In this document: one piece after another, positions 1-9,149 of the stretch | Layout of the letters: the number at the start of each line of letters is the position of its first letter | How positions within the stretch are numbered: the stretch's first letter is position 1 | Assembly: GCF_020833685.1 (NCBI RefSeq) | Contig: NZ_JACKZY010000004.1 | Location: 424,549-488,548, forward strand | Direction: 5' to 3' | Length of the DNA: 64,000 nucleotides | Source of the DNA: Nitratireductor sp. B36 | Lineage (GTDB): Bacteria > Pseudomonadota > Alphaproteobacteria > Rhizobiales > Rhizobiaceae | Made by a program: the position numbers and the translations under genes | The notes under the pieces: generated by a model | What the model was told of the DNA's origin: nothing | Seen by the model: the letters and a program-made list of their open reading frames with translations, nothing else | Database searches by the model: none

Positions 1-65
1 TGCTTGCGGGTGCATACTCTCGCTCCAGAGTGGCAGGCGCATGAAAGCGCGAGGGGGGGGTAGGT
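1..65 (+). other. 3' end of an upstream gene, frame unresolved
   Basis: Two plus-strand frames are open from base 1: one ends in TAG at 61-63, two bases before the otnK start, and the other ends in TGA at 42-44. Either could be the tail of a preceding gene of the same operon. The G-rich run at about 51-60 probably serves as the ribosome binding site of otnK. Too little sequence is present to name the upstream product. Confidence 0.3.
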
Positions 66-1337
66 ATGGCAGCCATTTTGGGATGCATTGCCGATGATTT
101 TACCGGTGCAACAGACCTGGCGGGCTTGCTGGGCCGCAGCGGCATGCGTGTATCGCTCAGGATTGGCGTGCCTGCCGAACCGCCCTGCGATACGGCACCG
201 TTTGAAGTGATTGCGCTGAAATCGCGAACCGCGCCGCGCGCGCAGGCCATCGCAGAGACGCGGGCAGCGTTCAGATGGTTGAAAGAGGCAGGTGCGCGAC
301 GCTTCTTCCTGAAATACTGCTCCACTTTCGACAGCACTGCTGAGGGCAATATCGGACCGACAGCAGAAGCATTGATGACGGATCTCGGCATCAGGCAGAC
401 GGTGTACTGCCCGGCCTTTCCGGAAAACGGGCGGACCGTTTTTATGGGAAACCTCTTCGTGGGTCAGCAGCCGTTGGCGGAGAGTCCCATGCGGGACCAT
501 CCCTTGACGCCGATGCGAGACAGCAATCTCATGCGTCTCCTGAATCCCCAGGTTCAGGGCTCGGTGGGACTTGTCGACCGCACTACGGTTGCCCAGGGGG
601 AGCAAGCAATCCAAAAGGCGCTGGAAGCACTGGCGACACAAAACATCGCACATGCGGTGATCGATGCGGTCGACGACACGGATCTTGAACGGATTGCGAG
701 CGCCTGCCGCACCATGCCGTTGCTGACTGGCGGATCGGCCCTGGCGATGTCCTTGCCCGCGCTTTATCGATCGGAGGGTCTGATCTCCGGGGATACCGCA
801 CTGCCCAGCGCGCCACGCCTGGCCCGCACGACAGTGGTGCTCTCGGGAAGCTGTTCGGCCATGTCGAATCGGCAGGTGGAGCATTATATCCGCCAGGGTG
901 CGCCTTCCTTATGCATCGACCCTCTTGAAGTTGCGCAGAATGGGCAGGCAGCAGCGTTGGATTGGCTTGAAAAACAGGACCTGACCGAGGCACCCATCAT
1001 CTACGCCACGGCCGAACCGGCCAAAGTCAAACATGCTCAATCAAAACTGGGCGCGGCCCGGGCGGGCGCGTTGATCGAGGAAACATTGGCGTTTTGCGCC
1101 GTTGCAGCGCGTGACGCCGGTGCAAGGCGCTTTATCGTCGCGGGCGGAGAAACATCGGGGGCTGTGACCCAGGCACTGGGCGTGTCGCAACTGGATGTCG
1201 GAGCGGAAATCGCACCGGGCGTCCCTTGGACCTATTGCCATTCGGCAGGCCATCCCATCGCAATGGCCCTGAAGTCGGGCAATTTCGGCGCCGAAGGTTT
1301 CTTTGACGATGCCCAATCAGTTTTGGAGAGAACATGA
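66..1337 (+). CDS. otnK: 3-oxo-tetronate kinase (four-carbon acid sugar kinase, DUF1537)
   Basis: A 423-residue protein with the two-domain layout of the four-carbon acid sugar kinase family. The N-terminal substrate domain begins with the conserved motif CIADDFTGATDLAG (residues 7-20) and has a second motif KYCSTFDST near residue 83. The C-terminal nucleotide-binding domain has the glycine-rich VAGGETSGAV near residue 357. OtnK enzymes phosphorylate 3-oxo-tetronates made from erythronate or threonate isomers; the product is decarboxylated by OtnC. The stop codon overlaps the start of otnC, and otnI follows, which is the standard otn gene set and supports the assignment. The exact stereoisomer used cannot be read from sequence. 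No dehydrogenase (LtnD) is visible here; it may lie upstream of the window. Confidence 0.9.
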   Translation: MAAILGCIADDFTGATDLAGLLGRSGMRVSLRIGVPAEPPCDTAPFEVIALKSRTAPRAQAIAETRAAFRWLKEAGARRFFLKYCSTFDSTAEGNIGPTAEALMTDLGIRQTVYCPAFPENGRTVFMGNLFVGQQPLAESPMRDHPLTPMRDSNLMRLLNPQVQGSVGLVDRTTVAQGEQAIQKALEALATQNIAHAVIDAVDDTDLERIASACRTMPLLTGGSALAMSLPALYRSEGLISGDTALPSAPRLARTTVVLSGSCSAMSNRQVEHYIRQGAPSLCIDPLEVAQNGQAAALDWLEKQDLTEAPIIYATAEPAKVKHAQSKLGAARAGALIEETLAFCAVAARDAGARRFIVAGGETSGAVTQALGVSQLDVGAEIAPGVPWTYCHSAGHPIAMALKSGNFGAEGFFDDAQSVLERT

Positions 1338-1984
1338 ACACGGAAATCCAGCTGCGGGAACAGATCTGCTTGCTCGCAAAGTCGATGTTCGATCGCGGGC
1401 TGACCGGTGGCAGCACCGGCAACATCTCCGCCCGCACGGAGGACGGTGGTCTTTTGGTCAGCCCCACGGGCACCAGTTTCGGCCGACTGGACCCTGACAC
1501 CCTCAGCCGATTTGACGCTGATGGCGTGCAGATTTCGGGCAAGGCGCCAACCAAGGAGATGCCCCTTCACGAGGCATTCTATCAAACACGCTCCACCGCG
1601 GGCGCCGTCGTGCATCTGCATTCGTGTCATTCCGTGGCGCTTTCAATGATGCCTGATATCGATGCGGACAATTTTCTCCCACCGCTGACACCCTACGGGA
1701 TCATGAAGCTCGGCAAGGTGAAACTGCTACCCTTCTTCCTGCCCGGCGACCCGGCTATGGGTGAAGCAGTGCGTGGATTGGCGGGAAAGCGCTCGGCGGT
1801 GATGCTGGCCAATCATGGGCCGGTCGTGGCTGGCAAGGACGTGGAGGCAGCCTGCAACGCCATTGAAGAGCTTGAGGATACTGCCCGTCTCGCCATGGTG
1901 ACACGCGGCCTGGGTCCCCGTTTCTTGACCGACGATCAGGTGAGCGCTCTGGTGACCAAATTCAACATCGAGTGGGATCAATGA
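1334..1984 (+). CDS. otnC: 3-oxo-tetronate 4-phosphate decarboxylase (class II aldolase/adducin family)
   Basis: A 216-residue class II aldolase-like protein. The zinc site is visible as HLHSCH (His94, His96, His99) with a downstream His161 in ANHGPVV, and a catalytic-type Glu75 lies in KEMPLHE. In the otn pathway this enzyme decarboxylates 3-oxo-tetronate 4-phosphate to dihydroxyacetone phosphate. The ATG at 1334 overlaps the end of otnK by four bases, and its own TGA overlaps the ATG of the next gene, so translation of the three genes is probably coupled. Class II aldolases with other substrates look similar, so the specific call rests on the otnK-otnC-otnI arrangement. Confidence 0.88.
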   Translation: MNTEIQLREQICLLAKSMFDRGLTGGSTGNISARTEDGGLLVSPTGTSFGRLDPDTLSRFDADGVQISGKAPTKEMPLHEAFYQTRSTAGAVVHLHSCHSVALSMMPDIDADNFLPPLTPYGIMKLGKVKLLPFFLPGDPAMGEAVRGLAGKRSAVMLANHGPVVAGKDVEAACNAIEELEDTARLAMVTRGLGPRFLTDDQVSALVTKFNIEWDQ

Positions 1985-2751
1985 AGTTTTCCGCAAACCT
2001 TGGCTTTCTCTGGACGGATCGATCTTTGCCATCCGCCATCCATGCGGCAAAGAAAGCTGGCTTCGATGCCGTGGAATGTCACTGGCCCTACGATGTACCT
2101 GCCGTTGAAGTGCAAGCTGCGCTTCAGGAAACCGGCCTTGCGATGCTCGGCCTCAACACTCGACGCGGGAACGTGAAAGACGGAGACAACGGTTTGGCCG
2201 CGCTCCCCGGGCGTTCCCCTGAGGCGCGCGCCGCCATCGATGAGGCAATCGCCTATGCCGTGGCCGTCAAGGCAGCCAGTGTGCATGTGATGGCGGGTTT
2301 CGCATCCGGCGCTGCGGCAGAAGAGGTGTTTGTTGAGACCCTGCGATATGCCTGCGCGAAGGCGCAGTCTCACGGGATCACCATCCTGATCGAGCCGCTC
2401 AACAGCTATGATGCGCCCGGATATTTTCTGAGCACGACCGATCAGGCACTGAGGATCATGGACGCGGTTGGCATCGCGAACCTGAAGCTGATGTTCGACT
2501 GTTATCACATCCAGTTGATGGAGGGGGATCTGTCCAACCGCATCAGGCACCTGCTCCCGCGCATCGGTCACATCCAGTTTGCCTCCGTTCCCGATCGCGG
2601 GCCACCGGATCACGGGGAGGTGAGTTATCCTCACATCTTCGATCTGATAGCTGATCTTGGCTATACGGCCCCTCTTGGCGCGGAATACAAGTCCGTCGGA
2701 GATACCCGAAGCTCGCTTGGATGGCTTTTTGATATGAAACGACGCGGATAG
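1981..2751 (+). CDS. otnI: 2-oxo-tetronate isomerase / hydroxypyruvate isomerase family protein
   Basis: A protein of about 256 residues of the hydroxypyruvate isomerase (xylose isomerase-like TIM barrel) family. It starts MKFSANLGFLW and carries metal-site motifs such as IEPLNSYD, MFDCYHIQ, HIQFAS and GAEYKS. I chose the ATG at 1981 because it forms an ATGA overlap with otnC; an ATG three codons upstream also exists. OtnI interconverts 2-oxo- and 3-oxo-tetronate, which feeds otnK. It is the last gene of the operon; the next recognisable gene is on the opposite strand. Hydroxypyruvate isomerase is the main alternative and cannot be excluded from sequence alone. Confidence 0.85.
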   Translation: MKFSANLGFLWTDRSLPSAIHAAKKAGFDAVECHWPYDVPAVEVQAALQETGLAMLGLNTRRGNVKDGDNGLAALPGRSPEARAAIDEAIAYAVAVKAASVHVMAGFASGAAAEEVFVETLRYACAKAQSHGITILIEPLNSYDAPGYFLSTTDQALRIMDAVGIANLKLMFDCYHIQLMEGDLSNRIRHLLPRIGHIQFASVPDRGPPDHGEVSYPHIFDLIADLGYTAPLGAEYKSVGDTRSSLGWLFDMKRRG

Positions 2752-2971
2752 AGTTTTCCCTTCTAAGCTTTCACCCTTCCCGCGATCTGCCTGCCGATGA
2801 GCGCCACAGTGTTCCGATCGATACGAACAAGATCGGTCGATGAGTTTTGCTCAGCGGGGCTCTGGGATCCAGGAAGAGCAATGGAATTCATGGTTGGGCT
2901 GCGTGCAGCAGCACCTGACTGAACCGATGACTGTTCGCGGTGGCGTCTCTGGGTGATGGCGCAGGAGGTGA

Positions 2972-4060
2972 TCAACCCATCCGCCTGCCTTCATGATCGA
3001 AAAGGCACAACCATTCGCTGGGGAAGGTAACACTCACGGGGTCGCCCGGCGCATGTTTCTTGCCTTCCCAGCTGAGCGTGTTCACGGTCAGCTTGCCGTT
3101 AGATCCCAGAGCGAGCGTCAATTGTGTCTCAGGGCCGCTCTGCTCGATGAACTTGACGCGGCCTTCCAATAGGTTCGGACTATTTCGTCTTTGCAGAACG
3201 CAGTCCTCCAGTCGAATGCCGAGAAAGGCTGCATTCGGTTTCGACCGCGCGTCTGCGGGCAGCTCGATTGCGAGTTTCGGCTCGGTATGCGGCATGAAGA
3301 CCGGACCTTGCTGCAGCAAAGCGACTGAACCTTCGAGCAGGTTCATGGGTGGTGCGCCGATGAAACCGGCCACGAATGTGTTTTCCGGTTCTCGGTAGAT
3401 CTCATCCGGTGCTCCGATCTGCTCGACGCGCCCGCCGCGCAAGACCACGATTTTGTCGGCCATGGTCATGGCGTCCACCCGATCATGGGTAACAAAGATC
3501 ATCGTGGAACGGAGCCGCTGATGCAGAAGCTTTATCTCGCGGCGCATCTGAACGCGCAGCGCTGCGTTCAGATCGGAAAGCGGCTCGTCAAACAGGAATA
3601 CCGAAGGCCGGCGTATGATGGCGCGGCCCATGGCGACACGCTGGCACTGCCTGCCCGAGAGCTGGCGCGGGAAGCGGTCCAGCAGGCCGTCAAGGCCGAG
3701 AAGTTTAGCCGCCTCACTTGCGCTTTTTTGCACGTTCGTTCTTCTGGACGCCGGTCATTTTGAGGGGAAAGGCGATATTGTCGGCCACGGTCATATGTGG
3801 ATAGAGCGCATAGTTCTGAAACACCATGGCCACGTCCCTGTCCTTTGGCGCAAGCTCGGTGAACAGAGTCCGACCGATGCGGATCTCGCCACCGCTGACA
3901 CTTTCCAGCCCCGCCAACATGCGCAACAGTGTCGAATTCCCGCAGCCTGAAGGCCCGACGAAGACCACGAACTCTCTGTCTTCTATGCGATGTCGGCGCC
4001 ATGGATGACCTCGGTCTGCCCAAAGGATTTGACGATCTTCGAGAACGACACGGTAGCCAT
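2972..4060 (-). pseudogene. Broken sugar ABC transporter ATPase (UgpC/MalK-like), two frameshifts
   Basis: Read on the minus strand from the ATG at 4060, the frame starts as a normal MalK/UgpC-type ATPase ([14 protein letters not shown]) and hits a stop after the residues GADI. Reading resumes one base out of frame as IEDREFVVF, consistent with loss of one base near 3988. A second frame change lies at a six-A run (3724-3729 on the plus strand) after NERAKK, and the frame then continues to the stop at 2972. Catalytic motifs are also altered: Walker A reads GCGNST instead of GCGKST, the signature reads LSGRQCQ instead of LSGGQRQ, and Walker B is followed by SDLN instead of SNLD. The TOBE-like C-terminal region is still recognisable. 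Frameshifts plus substitutions in essential residues point to a true pseudogene rather than a sequencing error alone. Confidence 0.85.
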
Positions 4061-4084
4061 GGCTGTTCCAGCTCTTGTTTGCGA

Positions 4085-4360
4085 TCAGCACACGCTGCCG
4101 GCGAGCGTGCCCAAGACGATACGCCGTTGCATGATGAGGAAGACGATGATGACGGGCAGCGCAAACACCAGGGCCGCAGCCATCTGCAGTTCAAGAAGGG
4201 TGAAATATTCACCGCGAAAGGATGAAATGCCGGTAGCCTCTGCCCAGAGCGATTGAGAGTTGATGAGTGTCTTGGCGAACAGGAAATCGTGCCAGTTGGT
4301 GACGAACCCGTAGATGAAAATCGCCGCAAGTCCCGGCAGCGCAAGGGGCAGGGCAACGCA
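4085..4360 (-). pseudogene. C-terminal remnant of a sugar ABC transporter permease (MalG-like)
   Basis: About 90 residues read as the C-terminal end of a carbohydrate ABC permease: VALPLALPGLAA (end of the EAA-loop region), two hydrophobic segments, then the tail [13 protein letters not shown] that is typical of MalG-like proteins. Upstream, between about 4360 and 4700, I cannot find the first part of such a permease in any frame, so the gene is truncated or scrambled. Its stop lies about 24 bases before the ATG of the broken ATPase, which is normal operon spacing and shows the two once belonged together. Confidence 0.7.
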
Positions 4361-4758
4361 CCTCTGTGAGGCCCGCGCCGGAAGGCTGGATAGGTCGTGG
4401 TAGGCGAGGCGGTCTTGAAAGCCAAGCGTGAGGCATGTCGGAATTTCAGACCGGTCAAGAGTGCGCATCTTCGGTTTGCTGCGAAGCCGCGCAGTCGATC
4501 GTGGACGATATTGTGGTGAGCGCGGCCGCGCAGCGTTGAAAGGCATGACGACCGGAACCATCGGGTTCGCCAGTCATGCCCATTCGCCATTGGCGAGGTG
4601 GTTTGGAAAACGGCAACACGACGAACCCGCAGGATCTGACTATCTGACGGGCGGTGGGTCACCATTGTGCCGTTGGCGTCGAGCAGGTTGTTCAATGGGC
4701 CTCTACGTACGGCAGCAAGACAAACCGCTGAAGCTCATTCCAAACGCAGGCCGAAGCC
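4361..4758. other. Region without a recognisable gene beside ABC remnants
   Basis: No open frame here looks like a protein of known type. It lies directly upstream of the permease remnant and downstream of the LuxR-type regulator on the same strand. It probably holds degraded permease sequence plus the 3' untranslated region of the regulator. I see no convincing terminator hairpin. Confidence 0.35.
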
Positions 4759-5907
4759 TTAGTGCCTCATCGCTGTTACCATGCCCACAATATCGGACTG
4801 CCGGCGTGCCTCCATTTTTCCCATGGCAGCGTGAAGCTGGTTCCTCACCGTGCTTATGCTGGTGCCGCGCAGCTCTGCAATTTCCTTTGGGCTCAATCCT
4901 CCTGCCAGATGCACCACGACGCGTGCTTCATTGGGTGTCAGTCCGAATGTTTCACACAGCAGCACGGCGACGTCGGGGCTGTCGGAACGACCCGCGAGCG
5001 TGAAGAGGAAACAAGGCTCTTCATTGCCAAACAAAATGCCGGATGGTCGATATTCGAGCTCCTCCGTTGCAAGAGGAGCAATGCGACAGGTTAGGGAAGG
5101 TTTGCCGTCGGAATTCGAGATGCTGAAGGTTTGTGGTTGGCGAAAAGAGCCATCGCTCTTGGCAATGATTGCAGAGAAGTGACGCTGCCAAGTTTCGGAA
5201 GCAAAGGCAAAACGATGCCTCAGATCGCATCGGATCACATCGCCGGTTTCGAGCAATGTTTCGGCTTGCTGATTGGCGAAAACGATTCTGCGGCTGCGTG
5301 TCACGACAAGACAGCCGGCAGATGCCGGGTCGACCACATTGACGAGTGCCTTCTTCTCGATCTCGGCTCCAGCCACTGTTCGGGCGATCTCGAACGCCTG
5401 CTGCAGATGGGGCAACATATGCCTGACGATTTCCTGCCAAGGCGCTTCCAGCCGCTCGGTGTCTTTGGCGCGAATGCTTCCGCTAAATGCGAACAGGCGG
5501 CGCTCCTGTTTGAACAGCAATGCCGAACACCCACCAGTAATGTCTTCCTGCGGGCGCACCCAGTCGTCATAAAATTCCGTGCGGCGCAAGGCGGGATCCC
5601 TCCATACATCGCCATAGCTGACGAGCTGCCCGGCCCCTGCTGACAACATCCTCCCGGCCAGAAAATCCCGTTCGAAAAAATAGTCGGCATAGGTCTGTTC
5701 AAAGGCCGGATCATAGCCGAACTGCCGTGCCCCCAGATCGATATGGGCGTCCAGATCGTAGCCTGTCAGGCAAGTGCGCACACCGCCCCCCGCCAGATCC
5801 GAGCAGGCCTGCAGAAAGCTGCTCCATTTCCCAGCGTCAAGAGCAGCCGCGTAGGCCAGCTTGGTCAGCGTGTCCAGCTTGTGTTGCACGTCTTGTCCCC
5901 AGCGCAA
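4759..5907 (-). CDS. LuxR-family helix-turn-helix transcriptional regulator
   Basis: A 382-residue protein with a C-terminal LuxR-type DNA-binding domain: LTPNEARVVVHLAGGLSPKE followed by IAELRGTSISTVRNQLHAAMGK. The first 300 residues form a large regulatory region without a recognised receiver domain or Walker motif. It resembles the long alphaproteobacterial LuxR proteins whose sensory part is PAS- or GAF-like. It is transcribed away from the adjacent autotransporter, and the two starts are about 170 bases apart, so control of the autotransporter is plausible but inferred. The ATG at 5907 gives the full frame; an in-frame GTG lies shortly downstream. Confidence 0.8.
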   Translation of the reverse strand: MRWGQDVQHKLDTLTKLAYAAALDAGKWSSFLQACSDLAGGGVRTCLTGYDLDAHIDLGARQFGYDPAFEQTYADYFFERDFLAGRMLSAGAGQLVSYGDVWRDPALRRTEFYDDWVRPQEDITGGCSALLFKQERRLFAFSGSIRAKDTERLEAPWQEIVRHMLPHLQQAFEIARTVAGAEIEKKALVNVVDPASAGCLVVTRSRRIVFANQQAETLLETGDVIRCDLRHRFAFASETWQRHFSAIIAKSDGSFRQPQTFSISNSDGKPSLTCRIAPLATEELEYRPSGILFGNEEPCFLFTLAGRSDSPDVAVLLCETFGLTPNEARVVVHLAGGLSPKEIAELRGTSISTVRNQLHAAMGKMEARRQSDIVGMVTAMRH

Positions 5908-6073
5908 ATTAGCAGTTCAGAATAGGCAATTTGTATCATGAGCTCAGATTGCCCCTCCCGTAAACAGAGTTTCGGCAAAGTCGGGCAGGCTGTTGCCATC
6001 AGCAGGATTATGCCGACGCTCCGAGACGATTTCTACTGTGAGTTTCGGTCCGAGGATGGGGAAATACAGATTC

Positions 6074-8800
6074 ATGATGAAGATTATCATGCCGAAGGTT
6101 GCTGTGCGCCACGCATCCGCGCATCGCTACTTTCACCGTGCTTGTAGCGCAGCCATGTTGTCGACAAGCGCATTCGTTGTGTGTGCGTCGCCGTTGGTGG
6201 CTACACATGTACATGCGCAAACGGTCTGGTATGGAACCAATTCCAGCAGATGGTCCAGCCCATCAAACTGGGTCCCTGCCACTGTGCCGGACTCCAATGA
6301 GAATACATACATCGCGGCGGCCGATCCCAACAACCAGCCGATACTGGACGGCTTCGTCGGCACGGGCGTCGGTCTGACACGTGATGTTTTCATCGGATTC
6401 GATGGCACAGATCCCAATCTCGGCGTGCTGACCATTCAGAATGGAGGTGTCCTGAACAGCAGCGGAGATGGACTTATCGGCTTCAGCGTAGGCGCGGTCA
6501 CGGGTGAGGGCCGGGTCATCGTGCAAGACACTGGATCGCAATGGAGACTGCCCAGCAATATCCTGACGGTCGGGTACACTCATGAGGGCACTTTGACGAT
6601 CCGCGATGGCGGCAAGGTTGAGAGTTATCAGGGCAGGATCGGTTCCGCTACCAATGGCGTGGGCATCGTGAACATATGGCGCACGGGGTCTGCGTGGAAT
6701 CTCACCAGCGACATTGTCATCGGCGAAAGTGGTCGGGGAGAACTCACGATCTCGGACAATGGCCAGGTGACAAGCTCCAATGGCGTTCTCGGGCTCAACA
6801 GCACTGGCAGGGGCGCAGTGACCGTGGCAGGGACGGGAACCCAATTCACCGCTGCCAACAACATGTTCGTTGGCCTTAAGGGCGAAGGCGAACTGACAAT
6901 TTCCTATGACGGAGAGGTTGAGATCGCTTCCGCGGTGGGAGAGGTCAAACTTGCCGACGATGCAAATTCCAAAGGCACGCTCAATATCGGTGCAGCCTCT
7001 GGCGATCCGGCGGCGGAAGCGGGGACGCTGAATGCGCCGAGCGTGGCTTTCGGCAACGGAGAGGGTACGCTTGTCTTCAATCACATCAACACCGGCTACA
7101 TTTTTAGTGCTGATCTCTCTGGCTATGGCACGATCCTCCATGAAGCTGGAGAAACGACTTATACGGGGACCGGCAGTCTACTCTCCGGTGAAACGAAAGT
7201 GTCGGGTGGCCGCCTGCTGGTGAACGGCTTTCTGGGTGCGATGACAACCGTCAATGGTGGCGTTCTCGGAGGCAGCGGCAATGTCCTGGACGTTGCCGTC
7301 AACTCCGGCGGCACGCTGGCGCCGGGCAATTCCATCGGTACCTTGACGGCCGACAATGCGACCTTCAACGCCGGATCGGTTTTCGAGGTGGAGTTGAACG
7401 ACGGGGGCAACACCAAGGGGGTGAACAACGATCTTCTGGATGTGACCTTTGGCGCCGGCAACCTTGTGATCAATGGCGGCACCATACACGTGAAGCCGGA
7501 AAACGGCACCGACGACGGGTCGAGCTACACGCCGGGATTGACCTATACGATCATCGAGGCAAACGATCGGACCGGCGAGTTCGATCAGGTGATCGATGAT
7601 TTTCCATTGCTCACATTTACCGACATCTATTCCGGCGCGAATGTCTACCTCCAGTCGTCGGCGGCCTCGACCTGCCCGGGTGGCATGACCTTTAATCAGA
7701 CCAACACCTGTGGCGGTGTTTTGTCCGTAGGGTCGGGCGGCATGTACAATGCTGTTGTCAATCTCACCGGATCCGAATTGTCGGATGCCCTCGACCAGCT
7801 TTCGGGCGAAATCCATGCTTCGGTCAAAGGGGCTCTGATGGAGGAAAGCCGGTTTGCGCGCGAAGCGGCGAACGCCCGTGTCCGCTCGGCCTTCGGTGCG
7901 GTAGCCTCAAATTCGGCACCGATCCTGGCCTATGGAGATGACAAGAAGCCGGCGCGCATGGCCGGTAGTGATCAGGGCATGGGTATGTGGGCTCGCGGGC
8001 TCGGTTCAGTTGCCAATTGGGATGGCGACGGAAATGCCGCCGACGCGCGCCGTTCTACCGGTGGTGTGCTACTCGGGGCCGATGGGTTTGTCACCGACAG
8101 GTTCAATCTCGGTTTGCTGGGCGGTTACTCCCGGTCGTCCATCAGTGTCGACACCCGCAATTCGTCTGCCACAGCCGACAGCTGGCATCTCGGTGTCTAT
8201 GGCGGTGTCGAATGGGGTGGGTTCGGTCTGCGTGGCGGCGGCATCTACAGCTGGCACGATATTGACACCAGTCGCTCCGCCGCCTTTCGTGGCTTTTCCG
8301 ACACTCTGTCTTCGTCATACGACGCAAGGACAGCCCAGATCTTTGCCGAGACGAGCTATCGCTTCGATACCGCCACCGCTAGCTTCGAGCCTTATGCCGG
8401 AATTGCCCATGTGCGGCTTGCGACCAACGGCTATAGCGAAGCCGGAGGCGAAGCGTCTCTTTCGAGCGCCGACGCGGTTCTCAAAAACACGTTCACCACA
8501 CTTGGTCTACGTGCCGAAACAGAGGTCCAGATTGGTGACGACGCGATGGCCCGGCTGAGCGGCGGCATCGGTTGGCGGCACGCCATCGGTGGTGTGACAC
8601 CAACAACCATCCACGCATTTGCCGGTGGAGACAATTTCACAGCAGCCGGTGTACCGATTGCCCGGGATGCACTGGTTCTGGACATCGGTGCCGACTTCGC
8701 GTTGAGTGAGATGGCAAATCTGAGCGTTTCCTATTCCGGGCAGCTCGCCGGTAACGCTGCCGACCACGGTGTGGAGCTGGATCTTTCAATTGCATTCTGA
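6074..8800 (+). CDS. Autotransporter with repeated beta-helical passenger and C-terminal barrel
   Basis: About 908 residues. The N-terminus has a long signal region: basic residues, a hydrophobic stretch (MLSTSAFVVCASPLV) and cleavage near HVHAQ. The passenger contains repeats of the type GxGxLTIxxGGxV...G.IG...G.GxVxVxGTGSxW (roughly residues 90-280), typical of a right-handed beta-helix. It then has an autotransporter-associated strand (TKVSGGRLLVNG, GGTLAPGNSIGTL). The last 260-270 residues form the translocator barrel, ending in an aromatic residue (LDLSIAF). I prefer the ATG at 6074, with a GGGGAA motif 10 bases upstream; an in-frame TTG at 5993 and ATG at 6056 are alternatives. Passenger function (adhesion, aggregation) is inferred from the family. 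A type V secretion substrate exported through its own barrel is expected. Confidence 0.88.
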   Translation: MMKIIMPKVAVRHASAHRYFHRACSAAMLSTSAFVVCASPLVATHVHAQTVWYGTNSSRWSSPSNWVPATVPDSNENTYIAAADPNNQPILDGFVGTGVGLTRDVFIGFDGTDPNLGVLTIQNGGVLNSSGDGLIGFSVGAVTGEGRVIVQDTGSQWRLPSNILTVGYTHEGTLTIRDGGKVESYQGRIGSATNGVGIVNIWRTGSAWNLTSDIVIGESGRGELTISDNGQVTSSNGVLGLNSTGRGAVTVAGTGTQFTAANNMFVGLKGEGELTISYDGEVEIASAVGEVKLADDANSKGTLNIGAASGDPAAEAGTLNAPSVAFGNGEGTLVFNHINTGYIFSADLSGYGTILHEAGETTYTGTGSLLSGETKVSGGRLLVNGFLGAMTTVNGGVLGGSGNVLDVAVNSGGTLAPGNSIGTLTADNATFNAGSVFEVELNDGGNTKGVNNDLLDVTFGAGNLVINGGTIHVKPENGTDDGSSYTPGLTYTIIEANDRTGEFDQVIDDFPLLTFTDIYSGANVYLQSSAASTCPGGMTFNQTNTCGGVLSVGSGGMYNAVVNLTGSELSDALDQLSGEIHASVKGALMEESRFAREAANARVRSAFGAVASNSAPILAYGDDKKPARMAGSDQGMGMWARGLGSVANWDGDGNAADARRSTGGVLLGADGFVTDRFNLGLLGGYSRSSISVDTRNSSATADSWHLGVYGGVEWGGFGLRGGGIYSWHDIDTSRSAAFRGFSDTLSSSYDARTAQIFAETSYRFDTATASFEPYAGIAHVRLATNGYSEAGGEASLSSADAVLKNTFTTLGLRAETEVQIGDDAMARLSGGIGWRHAIGGVTPTTIHAFAGGDNFTAAGVPIARDALVLDIGADFALSEMANLSVSYSGQLAGNAADHGVELDLSIAF

Positions 8801-9149
8801 TCGGTAGGCCATTTGCGACAGGGGCGCTGCTGACGATCCCTGTGGTGGCTCTGTGATATGTGGGTGTGAGAATGAGTGCTCCGCCATCCGCCAGGAAACC
8901 AGCACCAACCGCACCACCCACTCACAAACCCGATTGACGCCGGGCTTGAGGTCGCGGATTAATCCGCGCTGCGCGGTATGAAGCAGTGGTATCCCGTCAA
9001 TTTTCAGACTAACGTCGCGTTTAGTTAGCCCATGTTTGTCAATTGGTTATGAAGTCTCGGACTCCGCCTGAAATTCTGGCTTGCTTGGACGGAAGCGGCC
9101 CTTGTTTTCCGTTCGGCTAGAGCCCGAAAAACCTCGGATCTAGTCAATG
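8801..9149. other. Intergenic region holding a tRNA-Gly promoter-like repeat
   Basis: No gene is visible between the autotransporter and the convergent PucR-type gene. The stretch contains the repeat at 8916-8999 described separately. The remainder shows no clear hairpin or open frame. Confidence 0.5.
8916..8999 (+). repeat. Copy A of tRNA-Gly 5' flank plus degenerate tRNA 5' end
   Basis: This segment matches the tRNA-Gly flank at 22434-22518 with about three mismatches and one gap over the first 67 bases, including the -35-like TTGACG (8934-8939) and GATTAA (8957-8962) spaced by 17 bases. It continues at lower identity into the first 27 bases of the tRNA (8973-8999) and then diverges. One G of the acceptor stem is missing and the anticodon and T arms are absent, so it cannot make a tRNA. 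It is a direct repeat of the tRNA locus 13.5 kb away. Confidence 0.8.

Noticed and set aside
3714..3733. ATPase frameshift as a pure sequencing error
   Set aside because: The homopolymer makes an error possible for this one site, but a second frameshift, the damaged catalytic motifs and the truncated permease argue for real decay.
6340..6960. Possible DNA-level repeats or CRISPR-like array
   Set aside because: The periodicity is at protein level (beta-helix passenger repeats); the DNA units differ in sequence and spacing.
8973..8999. Possible second tRNA-Gly
   Set aside because: Only the first 27 bases resemble the tRNA, one acceptor base is missing, and no anticodon arm or T arm follows.
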